A DNA stretch of 64,000 nt from Synechococcus sp. Nb3U1 (GTDB lineage Bacteria; Cyanobacteriota; Cyanobacteriia; Thermostichales; Thermostichaceae): NCBI RefSeq assembly GCF_021533835.1, contig NZ_JAKFYQ010000002.1:682001-746000 (forward strand), in the 5' to 3' direction. Below the pieces are notes generated by a model. The model saw only the letters and a list, made by a program, of their open reading frames with translations. It had not been told where the DNA came from and searched no databases. The first letter of the stretch is position 1; every line of letters starts with the position of its first letter. The position numbers and the translations under genes were made by a program. Positions 36,286-44,528 of the stretch are shown here, piece by piece.

Positions 36286-37121
36286 AGTCGTCCCCCTACC
36301 GCCGAAAGCACCGCTGTAGCTACAGCCAAGATCGACAGGTTCATCCAGAAGGGATAGACACTGCCATCCACCGCCAGCATCAGGCCCCGCAGCGCATCCA
36401 CCAAATAGGTGAGTGGGTTGAGCAAGGCCAAAACCTGTAGCCAACCTGGCATCAACTCAATCGGGTAAATGGCGTTGCTGGCAAAAAACAGGGGCATCGT
36501 CAGCAATTGCCCCACCCCCATAAACTGCTCGTGGGTGCGCACCCCGCAGGCCACGATCAACGAAAGCGCCGAAAACACCCCTGCCCCCAACATCACCGCC
36601 AGCATCACCCCCAGCAGATGCAAGGGATCCCAGTTCAGCCCCACCCCCAGAGCAATCGCCAGTCCATACACCACCACCGCCTGCGACAGGCTGCGGATCC
36701 CGGCGGCAATCCCTTTGCCCAAGATCAGAGCTGAGCGGGGGGTCGGGCTGACCATGAGCTTGTGCAAAATCCCCAGATCCCGCTCCCAAATCACCGATAG
36801 ACCCGTGAAGATGGACATAAACAAAATGCTCTGGGCCAGGATCCCGGCGGTCATGAATTCCAAATAGCTGAGATCGCCGGTGGGAATGGCCCGCAACCGT
36901 CCAAACACCTGCCCAAACACCAGCAGCCACAGAGCGGGTTGTACGGCACGGGTCAACAGTTGGCTGGGATCATGGCGCAGTTTGCGGATCTCCAACTCGG
37001 TGGCCACCAAGGTTTTATAGAGAAACCCCAAGGGGTTAAACGATGAGGTCGGAAGGGGGTGTTGGGATCCCTGCTGTTCAACCCAATCGTTGCGCCGTGT
37101 GTCGCGTAGCTGAGGTGTCAC
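36264..37121 (-). CDS. ABC-2 type (DrrB-like) efflux permease
   Basis: The permease has six membrane helices with the ABC-2 signature region (WERDLGILHKLMVSPTPRSALILGKGI, then FFASNAIYPIELMPGWLQVLALLNPLTYLVDALRGLM). It pairs with the ATPase encoded just upstream. The frame is open from 37202, which would overlap the ATPase by 125 bases; GTG at 37121 has AGGAGG about 12 bases upstream and leaves a 44-base overlap, so I prefer it. Such DrrAB-type pairs export drugs, lipids or polyketides. The MarR gene at the head of the operon suggests induction by a small molecule. Confidence 0.87.
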   Translation of the reverse strand: MTPQLRDTRRNDWVEQQGSQHPLPTSSFNPLGFLYKTLVATELEIRKLRHDPSQLLTRAVQPALWLLVFGQVFGRLRAIPTGDLSYLEFMTAGILAQSILFMSIFTGLSVIWERDLGILHKLMVSPTPRSALILGKGIAAGIRSLSQAVVVYGLAIALGVGLNWDPLHLLGVMLAVMLGAGVFSALSLIVACGVRTHEQFMGVGQLLTMPLFFASNAIYPIELMPGWLQVLALLNPLTYLVDALRGLMLAVDGSVYPFWMNLSILAVATAVLSAVGGRLYPRLVR

Positions 37122-37902
37122 GATAATTATTGCCTCCTGGAGTCCCGGAACCGGGCACAGCCTCGCTAAGATCGTTCCCGGTGTAGTGGATAAACACGTC
37201 ATCTAAAGTGGCATTGGCCTGGGGAATGCCTGCCTTGAGTCTCTCTGGGGTATCTTGGGCCACGACCCGCCCCTGGTGCATGATGGCGATGCGGTCACAG
37301 AGACTATCCGCCTCATCCATGAAGTGGGTGGTGAGAAAGATGGTCGCCCCCCGCTCCTGCCGCAGTTGCAAAATCAGCTCCCACATTGCTTTGCGCGCTA
37401 CGGGATCTAGCCCCACGGTGGGTTCATCCAAAAACAACACTTTCGGCTCATGTAGCAAGGCTTGGGCGATCTCTAGCCGCCGAATCATGCCGCCGGAATA
37501 GGTGCGCACCAGCTTATCCTCTACGCTCTCCAGCCCGACATAGCGCAAAATCTCCTCAATACGGGGGCGGCGCTGTGCCCGGGGCAAATCGTAGAACTTG
37601 GACAACAGCAGCATGTTCTCAAACCCGGAGAGGGTGCTATCGGCGGAAAGGGCCTGGGGCACGTAGCCGATCAGTCGCTGTACCATGGTCGGCTGCCGCT
37701 GCACATCGTATCCGCCAATCGTGGCCCTGCCGGAGGTGGGGGCGAGCAGGGTGGTGAGTACCTTGATGGTCGTGCTTTTCCCGGCGCCATTCGGCCCCAA
37801 CAAGCCAAAAATTTCCCCTGCCCCGACGGACAAGGCCAATTGATCCACAGCCGTGAAGGAGCCAAAGCGGCGGGTGAGTTGGTGGGTGATGAGAATGTTC
37901 AT
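37078..37902 (-). CDS. ABC transporter ATP-binding protein (DrrA-like)
   Basis: Walker A is GPNGAGKST (about 36-44), the signature is YSGGMIRRLEIAQAL, Walker B is VLFLDEPTVGLDP, and the H-loop is TTHFMDEAD. The protein powers the permease encoded next. The C-terminal part (KAGIPQANATLDDVFIHYTG) is the extension typical of DrrA-type ATPases. The ATG overlaps the MarR stop as ATGA, so translation is probably coupled. The last 15 residues are read across the permease start region. Confidence 0.93.
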   Translation of the reverse strand: MNILITHQLTRRFGSFTAVDQLALSVGAGEIFGLLGPNGAGKSTTIKVLTTLLAPTSGRATIGGYDVQRQPTMVQRLIGYVPQALSADSTLSGFENMLLLSKFYDLPRAQRRPRIEEILRYVGLESVEDKLVRTYSGGMIRRLEIAQALLHEPKVLFLDEPTVGLDPVARKAMWELILQLRQERGATIFLTTHFMDEADSLCDRIAIMHQGRVVAQDTPERLKAGIPQANATLDDVFIHYTGNDLSEAVPGSGTPGGNNYRDTSATRHTAQRLG

Positions 37903-38396
37903 GCTGTCTGCGAATCCCTCCCTTGGAAGCGCTCGGCTTCTTCAGACAAGCTTTCTGCCAACAGCGTGATCCCCGCTTGAATTTGTGACCGTTGGGAGGG
38001 CAATAAGCGGGCCAAACGGCTGGCCAGGTAGGCCTGGGTAGCAGCCAAGGCCTGTTGCAGTTGCGCCTCCCCTGCTGCTGTCAGGCTTAGCTTCAGCCGC
38101 CGTCGCTGCTGTGGATCTTCGGTGCGCTCTACCCAGCCCCGCTCCACCAGCCGCTGAATCATGGTGGACATCGTGGGCAAGGAAACATCCAGATAGTCCG
38201 CCACCTGGGAAAGGGATCCCTGAGGGCAGCGCTGCAAATAGATCAAGGCCCGCAGTTGCGAAAGCGATAAGAAGGGGGCTGCCTGTCGTCGCATTTCCGC
38301 CCGCAGCTGCCGCACCACCTGGGGAAGCATCTCCATCAGAGTGGCCGCGCACGCTTCGCAGGAGAGGGCTGGAGCAGAGAGGGTTTCTAGCACCAT
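37899..38396 (-). CDS. MarR-family transcription regulator
   Basis: The 165-residue protein has a winged helix-turn-helix: LSQLRALIYLQRCPQGSLSQVADYL, SLPTMSTMIQRLVERGWVER, and the wing DPQQRRRLKLSLT. MarR proteins are dimers that repress until a small ligand releases them. It leads a three-gene operon with the two ABC genes (stop overlaps the next ATG by four bases), so it most likely controls them and itself. A perfect palindrome 48 bases upstream of its start is a candidate operator. Confidence 0.92.
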   Translation of the reverse strand: MVLETLSAPALSCEACAATLMEMLPQVVRQLRAEMRRQAAPFLSLSQLRALIYLQRCPQGSLSQVADYLDVSLPTMSTMIQRLVERGWVERTEDPQQRRRLKLSLTAAGEAQLQQALAATQAYLASRLARLLPSQRSQIQAGITLLAESLSEEAERFQGRDSQTA

Positions 38397-38443
38397 GGTT
38401 GGCCATCCAGCTTCGGCTGCCTTCGATTATAAGGTTTGCTGAG

Positions 38444-38454
38444 CTAATGATTAG
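38444..38454. promoter_or_regulatory. Candidate MarR operator palindrome
   Basis: CTAATGATTAG is a perfect 11-base palindrome with a single central base, 48 bases upstream of the MarR start codon and in the only spacer before that operon. MarR operators are short AT-containing palindromes; the binding is inferred. Confidence 0.35.
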
Positions 38455-38544
38455 AACCTGAAATGTTAATTTTTGAGATATATCTGTCTCCGTCTGTCTC
38501 AGGACATCTGCCTGTGGGGGCTGTAGTTCCTCAGGGATCCCGCG

Positions 38545-39711
38545 CTAGGGGGCGGGGGTGGCGGCGGGAATGCGCAGCTCAACCGTGGTATCGAGGCGAG
38601 AAGGAGGGGGCGGGGCTTCTCCTGCTGCTGCTTCTAGGTATTGGGCAAGGGGGTGATTTTCCTGCCAACGGGATCCCACCTCACTGGCCATTTGCGTCAC
38701 CTGAATTTGATAGAGCTGCGCCAATTCGGCGGCATTGAGGTTGCTGCGTTCCACCTGATCACGGCTGGCCTCGGCTAGGACTTCCACCACAAGGTTCCCT
38801 TGCTCATCAAATCGCCACAGTTCCAGGCGGCTGCGAGAGCGCAGGCTCAGCTCCGTCGGCGAAGCAGGGCGAGTCAGGACATCGACTCGAGCAATCACAA
38901 TCGCTTCTAAACCCAGGTAATCGAAGAATTGGGCGACCGCTTCCGGCTTGCGGCGATCCCACTCAAACAGCTCGTAGATGGGCCAGCCCACCTCGCGCAG
39001 GATCGGCTGAATGCGGCGATTGTCTAGGGGCACCACCGTCTCACCATCCGGGATCAGTCCCAACCGCACCGCCTCCAGGGTCAGTCGTTGCCCCAAAAGT
39101 TGGGTTTGCTCCAGCCCCCCCACCCCCAAAATGCCAAGGCGACGACGGGGCTGTGGTTGAATAGGCACCTGCAGAACCACATCGACAGGGGTGGTCAGGC
39201 CCGCCTGCAGCAAGATCTCCTTCTCGGCCAACTCGTAGTCAGGGTGCCACACCGTCAGTAGGCGCCGCCCAGCCTCCGCGTGGTTCAGCTCAAAAGCGCC
39301 CCGCTCATCGGTTTGGATCGGTTGATTGGGGTTCTCGCCCCCCTCCAGCTGCACCTGTGCGCCCACAACCGGCTGCCCGACACTATCGCTTACCTGCCCT
39401 ACCAATCGAGCGGATCCCTGTGGGCTGTTGCGGGAACCGTTGCCGTTCGTCTCTGGGGGAGGGAAGGGCGGGTTTTGAAAGGGAAACAGCGGTGTGAGGC
39501 GCGGAATCGGGGTGGCCGGGGCTTGCGCCAGCGCTCCTGAAGCCAACACTAACCAGCCACAAAGGGCGAGGAGGCCTGAGCTGATCATTGCGACAAGTCG
39601 CCGCTGGCGCGAATCCTGGGGGGAAGGGAGGGAGAAGAAGAGAGACATGGGCAAGGTGGCGATCGGTAACGTCAGGCGTAAAGCCTTGCTGAAGGGATCA
39701 TGATGGATCAT
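38545..39711 (-). CDS. Exported protein with carboxypeptidase-regulatory-like domain
   Basis: Residues about 100-190 form a CarboxypepD-reg/transthyretin-like fold (RLVGQVSDSVGQPVVGAQVQLEGG, TDERGAFELNHAEAGRRLLTVWHPDYE). A signal segment lies at about 42-62 (LVAMISSGLLALCGWLVLASGALA). The C-terminal 180 residues are unlike any family I know; they include a mixed alpha-beta part (LEAIVIARVDVLTR). ATG 39711 overlaps the stop of the gene upstream (ATGA), which favours coupled translation; Met codons at 39648 and 39588 would shorten the lead. The upstream partner carries the same kind of regulatory domain, so the two likely work together at the cell envelope. Confidence 0.7.
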   Translation of the reverse strand: MIHHDPFSKALRLTLPIATLPMSLFFSLPSPQDSRQRRLVAMISSGLLALCGWLVLASGALAQAPATPIPRLTPLFPFQNPPFPPPETNGNGSRNSPQGSARLVGQVSDSVGQPVVGAQVQLEGGENPNQPIQTDERGAFELNHAEAGRRLLTVWHPDYELAEKEILLQAGLTTPVDVVLQVPIQPQPRRRLGILGVGGLEQTQLLGQRLTLEAVRLGLIPDGETVVPLDNRRIQPILREVGWPIYELFEWDRRKPEAVAQFFDYLGLEAIVIARVDVLTRPASPTELSLRSRSRLELWRFDEQGNLVVEVLAEASRDQVERSNLNAAELAQLYQIQVTQMASEVGSRWQENHPLAQYLEAAAGEAPPPPSRLDTTVELRIPAATPAP

Positions 39712-41654
39712 GATCCAGAAAAGGGATTGCTGGCTTGCCATTGATTGACGAAGACAGGCACCATATTGCGTACCTGCAGGCGAAACAACCCCGCCGCCGC
39801 ATCTTCAAACAGGGGATCCCCACCCACATCATCCCGTCCGTAAGCTTCGTAGTAGCGAGCCTGATCCCCAGGCTGATCCTGCTGCAAGTCCACCACCACC
39901 ACCAGCCCCCGGCTGCGCAACTGGTTGGGGGTAAAGTTGGGGATCTCTACCGGCACCATCGGGGCGACGAAGCGCAAAGCCGTATTCAATAGAGAACTGC
40001 CCTGGCGGCTGTAATCCCGTGAGATTTGCATCTGGGTCAAGAGAATGTAGCGCAACCCCAAGGCATCACCAATCACCTTCAGCTTGGCCAAGTCAGGGGT
40101 ATAGCGTTCATCCCGATCCAACAAGGTGAGGCCACGGGTGAGGGGTAAGAGCGGCTCAAACTGGGGATCCGGCCCCAAAGGCCCATTCAGCAGCATCACC
40201 TGCCGCTGGGGTTGCAATTCCTTCAGGGCAGCACTGAGATGACGGGCCAGCTCGTCTGAATAGACAGGTTCATCCGGCAGCAAGCCAATGCCTTCCGGCT
40301 TGTGAACGGGATCCCCCGGCGGCAGACGAATGTCTTGGGTAGCTACAAAGCCAGCACGTACTTCCACCTGCGTACTGGTTACCGGAAAACCCGGCACTTC
40401 CACATCCACCAGGTACAGTCCCGCCGGCAATTCCGGGAGTACATAGCTGCCATCAGCGGCAATACGAATCTGCTGTTGGGGCTGGGTAGCGGTGGCAGTT
40501 AGGTTCAAAACCCCCGTCTGGATGGGTTTCCCAGCAATATCTAGCACTCGCCCCGTCACCACACCCCGATTGGCTGTGGCTGAGACTTCCAGGGATCCGC
40601 CATTGTCGGCAACTGCCGCCCGGGCTTGGCCTTGAATGTCCTCCAGCCAGCACAAAGCCGGGATCCCGGCCGAGACGACTAGCAGATCCCGCGTTCCCAA
40701 CACCGCCAGTCCCGTCGGTTGTCCTTCTAAGCGTAACGAAGCTTCCAATCGCCCCGTCTCCAAATTCACCACCTGCAAACGGTCGCTATCCCGAGAGGTG
40801 ACATAGGCCCAACGACCATCGGGAGATAGCACCAGCCGAGTCGGTCGCCAGTCCAGTCCAATGCGCTGCAGGGCTTCGCCACCTCGGTTTAAGTCCAGCA
40901 CCGTCAGATCTTGACTGCCGGAGTTGAGCACCACCAAGCGTTGCTGTCCCGAATCAAGCGCCAACATCTCCGGAGTATCTCCACCCCGCCAACGGGCCAA
41001 CAGCTCGCCATTGTCGGGATTGACCACCACCAAACTTAGGGGATCCTCCCCGGCTAAGCCCACAAATAGGGATCCCCGCTCCGGGTCATAAGCCAACGCC
41101 AAGGGTGGCCCCGGCATCGGCAAATGACGGGCCTGCGGCTGATCAAGGTGAATCACGGCCAAACTTTGGGCGGAGGGCATAGAGGCAAAAACCCGTCCTG
41201 TGGCCGGATCTAGGGCAATATCCAACACCCCTGCCGCCAATCCATAGGCTTGAATGAGCTCCCCGGTGAGCAGGTCGATGGCCACCAGCCCCGGCGCATT
41301 CGGGCCAGAGGCATAGAGCACCTGCCGCGCCCCATCCACCCGCACAATACTGGGTGCAAAACCCACCGACACCTGCCACAAGGGATCCCCGCTGGCCAAG
41401 TCCAAAAGGGTTACTGCCTGCTCCTCTAGCAAGCCAACAGCAACCCAACCCTGCTCCGGCACCAGATCGATCCGGTCGGCGGAGCTGCTCAAAGGCAAGA
41501 GCACATCCGTCTTTGCTGCCCACCCGTTCTCGTCTGTAGCGGATTGCTCAAGCGCAGATGGAGAGCCTGCTGCAGGTGCGGAGATCTCTTGTCCCAGCAC
41601 AGGGGATCCCAACCCCAGTACGCCGCTCACCACGACTAGCCATTGCCACCACAT
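39708..41654 (-). CDS. Exported beta-propeller protein with carboxypeptidase-regulatory-like domain
   Basis: The 648-residue protein starts with a signal peptide (WLVVVSGVLGLGSPVLGQ). Residues about 60-350 contain six or seven YVTN/NHL-like blades (RVFASMPSAQSLAVIHLD, QRLVVLNSGSQDLTVLDL, RWAYVTSRDSDRLQVVNL). A carboxypeptidase-regulatory domain follows (about 365-445: GVVTGRVLDIAGKPIQTGVLNL, GSYVLPELPAGLYLVDV). The last 200 residues (RYILLTQMQISRDYS and RSRGLVVVVDLQQ) are unassigned. Together with the coupled downstream gene it looks like a surface assembly or binding module; no enzyme motif is seen. It is divergent from rpmJ across a 168-base promoter region. Confidence 0.75.
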   Translation of the reverse strand: MWWQWLVVVSGVLGLGSPVLGQEISAPAAGSPSALEQSATDENGWAAKTDVLLPLSSSADRIDLVPEQGWVAVGLLEEQAVTLLDLASGDPLWQVSVGFAPSIVRVDGARQVLYASGPNAPGLVAIDLLTGELIQAYGLAAGVLDIALDPATGRVFASMPSAQSLAVIHLDQPQARHLPMPGPPLALAYDPERGSLFVGLAGEDPLSLVVVNPDNGELLARWRGGDTPEMLALDSGQQRLVVLNSGSQDLTVLDLNRGGEALQRIGLDWRPTRLVLSPDGRWAYVTSRDSDRLQVVNLETGRLEASLRLEGQPTGLAVLGTRDLLVVSAGIPALCWLEDIQGQARAAVADNGGSLEVSATANRGVVTGRVLDIAGKPIQTGVLNLTATATQPQQQIRIAADGSYVLPELPAGLYLVDVEVPGFPVTSTQVEVRAGFVATQDIRLPPGDPVHKPEGIGLLPDEPVYSDELARHLSAALKELQPQRQVMLLNGPLGPDPQFEPLLPLTRGLTLLDRDERYTPDLAKLKVIGDALGLRYILLTQMQISRDYSRQGSSLLNTALRFVAPMVPVEIPNFTPNQLRSRGLVVVVDLQQDQPGDQARYYEAYGRDDVGGDPLFEDAAAGLFRLQVRNMVPVFVNQWQASNPFSGS

Positions 41655-41763
41655 TCACCTTCTCCGTTTCACAACCCAGCGGGCTGCAGACTTAGCAACT
41701 ACTTGCTCAACCAGCATAGCCAACCCACTCCATCCGCTCAGTGTCAGAAGACCCAAACAAATT

Positions 41764-41792
41764 TTGACAGGTTACACAGACAAACTTAGAAT
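41764..41792 (+). promoter_or_regulatory. Sigma70-type promoter of the rpmJ-prfA operon
   Basis: TTGACA (41764-41769), a 17-base spacer and TAGAAT (41787-41792) match the consensus at 11 of 12 positions. Transcription would start near 41799, about 24 bases before the rpmJ ATG at 41823. Confidence 0.85.
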
Positions 41793-41822
41793 GGATATTC
41801 GCTGGTTTTGTCAGGATCAATC

Positions 41823-41939
41823 ATGAAGGTGCGGCCCTCCGTCCGTCGGATCTGTGAAAAATGTCGTGTCATCCGCCGCCACGGTCGGGTGATGGTGATT
41901 TGTTCTTCTAACCCGAAGCACAAACAACGGCAGGGATAA
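41823..41939 (+). CDS. rpmJ: Ribosomal protein L36
   Basis: The 38-residue protein [20 protein letters not shown]... ends NPKHKQRQG and keeps the zinc ligands C11, C14, C27 and H33. It is a component of the large ribosomal subunit and leads this ribosomal operon, right behind a strong promoter. In most bacteria secY, adk and infA or map precede it; here the preceding gene is unrelated and divergent, so the operon is split from the main spc cluster. Confidence 0.96.
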   Translation: MKVRPSVRRICEKCRVIRRHGRVMVICSSNPKHKQRQG

Positions 41940-42136
41940 GGCTTTTCGGTTTTCCAGAGTTGGGTCGTCCACCCCAAGATTGGGCATGCTTAGCCTAAGG
42001 CCGCACAGAAGCTGAACATCTTAAGCATCTCTTTAGGCTGCAGCCGGTTCACCTGAATGATCTAGCCCGAGAATAGCGGATCCGCCGCAGACCACACCTC
42101 AGTTTATTCGAGTTTGTTTGGAAGGTATCACCAACT

Positions 42137-42520
42137 ATGGTACGGATTGCGGGAGTTGACATCCCACGCGAAAAACGAGTTGAGATCGCCCTCACCTATA
42201 TTTACGGGATCGGCTTAAGTCGCGCCCGCCACATCCTGGCAAAGACCGGGGTTAATCCAGACACCCGCACCCGCGACCTGACGGATGCAGAGGTGGCGGC
42301 TCTACGGGCAACCGTGGAAGGCGACTACCAGGTGGAAGGGGATCTGCGTCGGCAAGAGTCGATGAACATCAAACGGTTGATCGACATCGGCACCTACCGA
42401 GGCCGTCGCCATCGCATGGGCCTTCCCCTCCGAGGCCAGCGCACCCGCACCAATGCCCGCACCCGCAAAGGGGCGAAAAAAACGGTGGCCGGGAAGAAAA
42501 AAGCTCCTGGCAAGAAATAG
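42137..42520 (+). CDS. rpsM: Ribosomal protein S13
   Basis: The 127-residue protein begins [25 protein letters not shown] and carries the helix-two-turn-helix and the [23 protein letters not shown] signature near the C-terminus, with a basic tail [14 protein letters not shown]. It sits in the head of the small subunit and contacts tRNA and L5. Second gene of the operon; 197 bases separate it from rpmJ. Confidence 0.98.
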   Translation: MVRIAGVDIPREKRVEIALTYIYGIGLSRARHILAKTGVNPDTRTRDLTDAEVAALRATVEGDYQVEGDLRRQESMNIKRLIDIGTYRGRRHRMGLPLRGQRTRTNARTRKGAKKTVAGKKKAPGKK

Positions 42521-42596
42521 TAGCTGGGCTTTGGCAAAAGGCAAGCCTATCTCAATCCCGGATCCCAAACAGTTGATAATAAGGACGCACAGGTAC

Positions 42597-42983
42597 ATGG
42601 CTCGGCAGCAACGGCGCGGACGTAAGGTCAAAAAGAACATCCCCAGCGGGGTGGCTTACATTCAGTCCACTTTCAACAACACCATCGTCACGATTACGGA
42701 TCCCAACGGCGATGTGGTGTCCTGGGCCTCCGCAGGATCTACCGGGTTCAAAGGTGCCAAAAAAGGTACCCCCTTCGCGGCCCAGACCGCCGCAGAAAGC
42801 GCAGCGCGTCAGGCGATGGAGAACGGCATGCGCCAAATCGAGGTGATGGTGAGCGGTCCTGGCTCGGGTCGAGAAACGGCGATTCGGTCTCTACAGGCAA
42901 CGGGCTTGGAAATCACCCTGATTCGGGACATCACTCCCATCCCCCACAACGGATGTCGTCCCCCCAAGCGGCGGCGCGTCTAA
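42597..42983 (+). CDS. rpsK: Ribosomal protein S11
   Basis: The 128-residue protein begins [24 protein letters not shown] and ends with the S11 signature [18 protein letters not shown]. It lies on the platform of the small subunit. The open frame extends upstream into rpsM, but ATG 42597, 76 bases after rpsM, matches the family start. Confidence 0.98.
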   Translation: MARQQRRGRKVKKNIPSGVAYIQSTFNNTIVTITDPNGDVVSWASAGSTGFKGAKKGTPFAAQTAAESAARQAMENGMRQIEVMVSGPGSGRETAIRSLQATGLEITLIRDITPIPHNGCRPPKRRRV

Positions 42984-42997
42984 AAAAAGAATCCCAT

Positions 42998-43043
42998 GAT
43001 CCCGGCAGGACTTTGCCTGGGATCCCTAATCCCTATAAGGGAT
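42998..43043 (+). promoter_or_regulatory. Two RNA hairpins between rpsK and rpoA
   Basis: Hairpin one pairs GATCCCGGCA (42998-43007) with TGCCTGGGATC (43014-43024) with one bulged T; no U-tract follows. Hairpin two is perfect: ATCCCT (43029-43034), loop ATA, AGGGAT (43038-43043). Its right arm contains AGGG and the AT of the first candidate rpoA start codon, so it could hide that start. Confidence 0.4.
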
Positions 43044-44106
43044 GACTGACCTAAGAGAGTTACCAGTTTTCCAGAATTTTTCCAGAATCGAGCCAAACGG
43101 ACGGGGCCCTATGATGCAAACCAGTCGAACACTTCACAACTTGGGTAGCAAGGGGGGATTTAGCAGTGCTGCCTACCAAACTGAGTGCGTCGAATCCCAT
43201 CAGGATGCTGCCGGTGTTCACTACGGCAAATTTGCCTTGGGGCCATTGGAGCGAGGCCAGGGGATCACAGTGGGCAATGCGCTGCGCCGGGTTCTACTCT
43301 CTAACCTGGAAGGGACAGCGGTGACGGCGGTTCGTATTGCTGGGGTGAGCCATGAATTCTCTACGGTGCCAGGGGTGCGGGAAGATGTGATGGAAATTCT
43401 CCTGAACATGAAGGATCTGGTATTGCGTTCTACGGCTCCAGAAAACCAAATGGGCCGTTTGGTAGCCCAGGGGCCAGGGGAAGTCACCGCCGAGAAGCTG
43501 CAACTCCCCAACGACGTGGAAGTGATCAACCCCCGTCACCACATTGCCACCCTCTCAGAAGGGGCGATTTTGGAAATGGAGTTCATGATTGGCCGCGGAC
43601 ATGGCTATCGCGCTGTGGATTATTCCGATAGTCAGGCCATGGCCATTGATTTTCTCCAGATTGACTCTGTTTTCATGCCGGTGCGCAAGGTGAACTACTC
43701 CGTGGAAGCGGCCCGCGTTGGGGAATCCTTGGAAAAAGATCGTCTCACCCTGGAGATCTGGACCAACGGCAGCCTCACCCCCCAGGAGGCCCTTAGCCAA
43801 GCCTCGCGCATTTTGGTGGAATTGTTCTTGCCGCTGCAAGAGGTCAGCTTCGATGCCCCCGTTGCGCCCCAGCAGACGGAAGACAACCAGAAAAATCAGA
43901 TCCCGATCGAGGAGTTACAGCTGTCGGTACGTGCCTACAACTGTTTGAAACGGGCTCAGATCAACACCGTCGCCGATTTGTTGGTGTACACCGAAGAGGA
44001 TTTGCTCGAGATCAAAAACTTTGGCCAGAAATCTGCCGAAGAAGTGGTCGAAGCACTGAAGCTGCGCTTGGGTCTGACCTTGCCGCGTGAAAAGGGTAAG
44101 GCTTAG
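43042..44106 (+). CDS. rpoA: RNA polymerase alpha subunit
   Basis: The N-terminal domain (about 45-275) contains LERGQGITVGNALRRVLLSNLEGTAV and the dimer interface; the C-terminal domain (about 290-350) has the helix-hairpin-helix elements (RAYNCLKRAQINTVADLL, IKNFGQKSAEEV) that bind UP elements and activators. Cyanobacterial alpha normally begins a few residues before ECVES; here the annotated ATG adds about 45 residues (MTDLRELPVFQN...) unlike the family. A start at the ATG pair 43111/43114 would shorten this. The choice is uncertain because neither has a strong Shine-Dalgarno and the first lies in a hairpin. Confidence 0.95.
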   Translation: MTDLRELPVFQNFSRIEPNGRGPMMQTSRTLHNLGSKGGFSSAAYQTECVESHQDAAGVHYGKFALGPLERGQGITVGNALRRVLLSNLEGTAVTAVRIAGVSHEFSTVPGVREDVMEILLNMKDLVLRSTAPENQMGRLVAQGPGEVTAEKLQLPNDVEVINPRHHIATLSEGAILEMEFMIGRGHGYRAVDYSDSQAMAIDFLQIDSVFMPVRKVNYSVEAARVGESLEKDRLTLEIWTNGSLTPQEALSQASRILVELFLPLQEVSFDAPVAPQQTEDNQKNQIPIEELQLSVRAYNCLKRAQINTVADLLVYTEEDLLEIKNFGQKSAEEVVEALKLRLGLTLPREKGKA

Positions 44107-44162
44107 AGATCCCGCCGCCCCGTTTATAGATTGAGATGGATTGAGTCAGGATAAGGTTTACC

Positions 44163-44513
44163 ATGCGTCACCGTTGTCGTACCCCCCACCTGAATAAACC
44201 GGCTGACCAGCGCAAAGCCCTGTTGCGAACGCTGACCACAGCTCTGTTACGGGAGGGGCGCATCATCACCACCAAAGCCCGCGCCAAGGCGATTCGGGCC
44301 ACCACCGAGAAAATGATTACCCTAGCCAAAGACGGCTCCCTGGCTGCGCGTCGGCAGGCCATGGGCTATGTCTACGATAAGGCCCTGATCGGATCCCTGT
44401 TTGAGCAGGCTCCTGAACGCTATCGGGATCGGGCCGGTGGCTATACCCGCATTCTGCGCACCGTGCGGCGGCGGGGAGATGGGGCGGAAATGGCTGTGAT
44501 CGAGCTGGTCTGA
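44163..44513 (+). CDS. rplQ: Ribosomal protein L17
   Basis: The 116-residue protein [28 protein letters not shown] has the L17 signature ([18 protein letters not shown]) and the end [25 protein letters not shown]. It lies near the peptide exit of the large subunit. It follows rpoA by 56 bases and truA starts 15 bases after it, the conserved cyanobacterial order. Confidence 0.97.
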   Translation: MRHRCRTPHLNKPADQRKALLRTLTTALLREGRIITTKARAKAIRATTEKMITLAKDGSLAARRQAMGYVYDKALIGSLFEQAPERYRDRAGGYTRILRTVRRRGDGAEMAVIELV

Positions 44514-44528
44514 CAGACAAGGGATCCC

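Noticed and set aside
36469..36867. 132-codon plus-strand frame in the ABC permease region
   Set aside because: It is antisense to the permease helices and shows no independent features.
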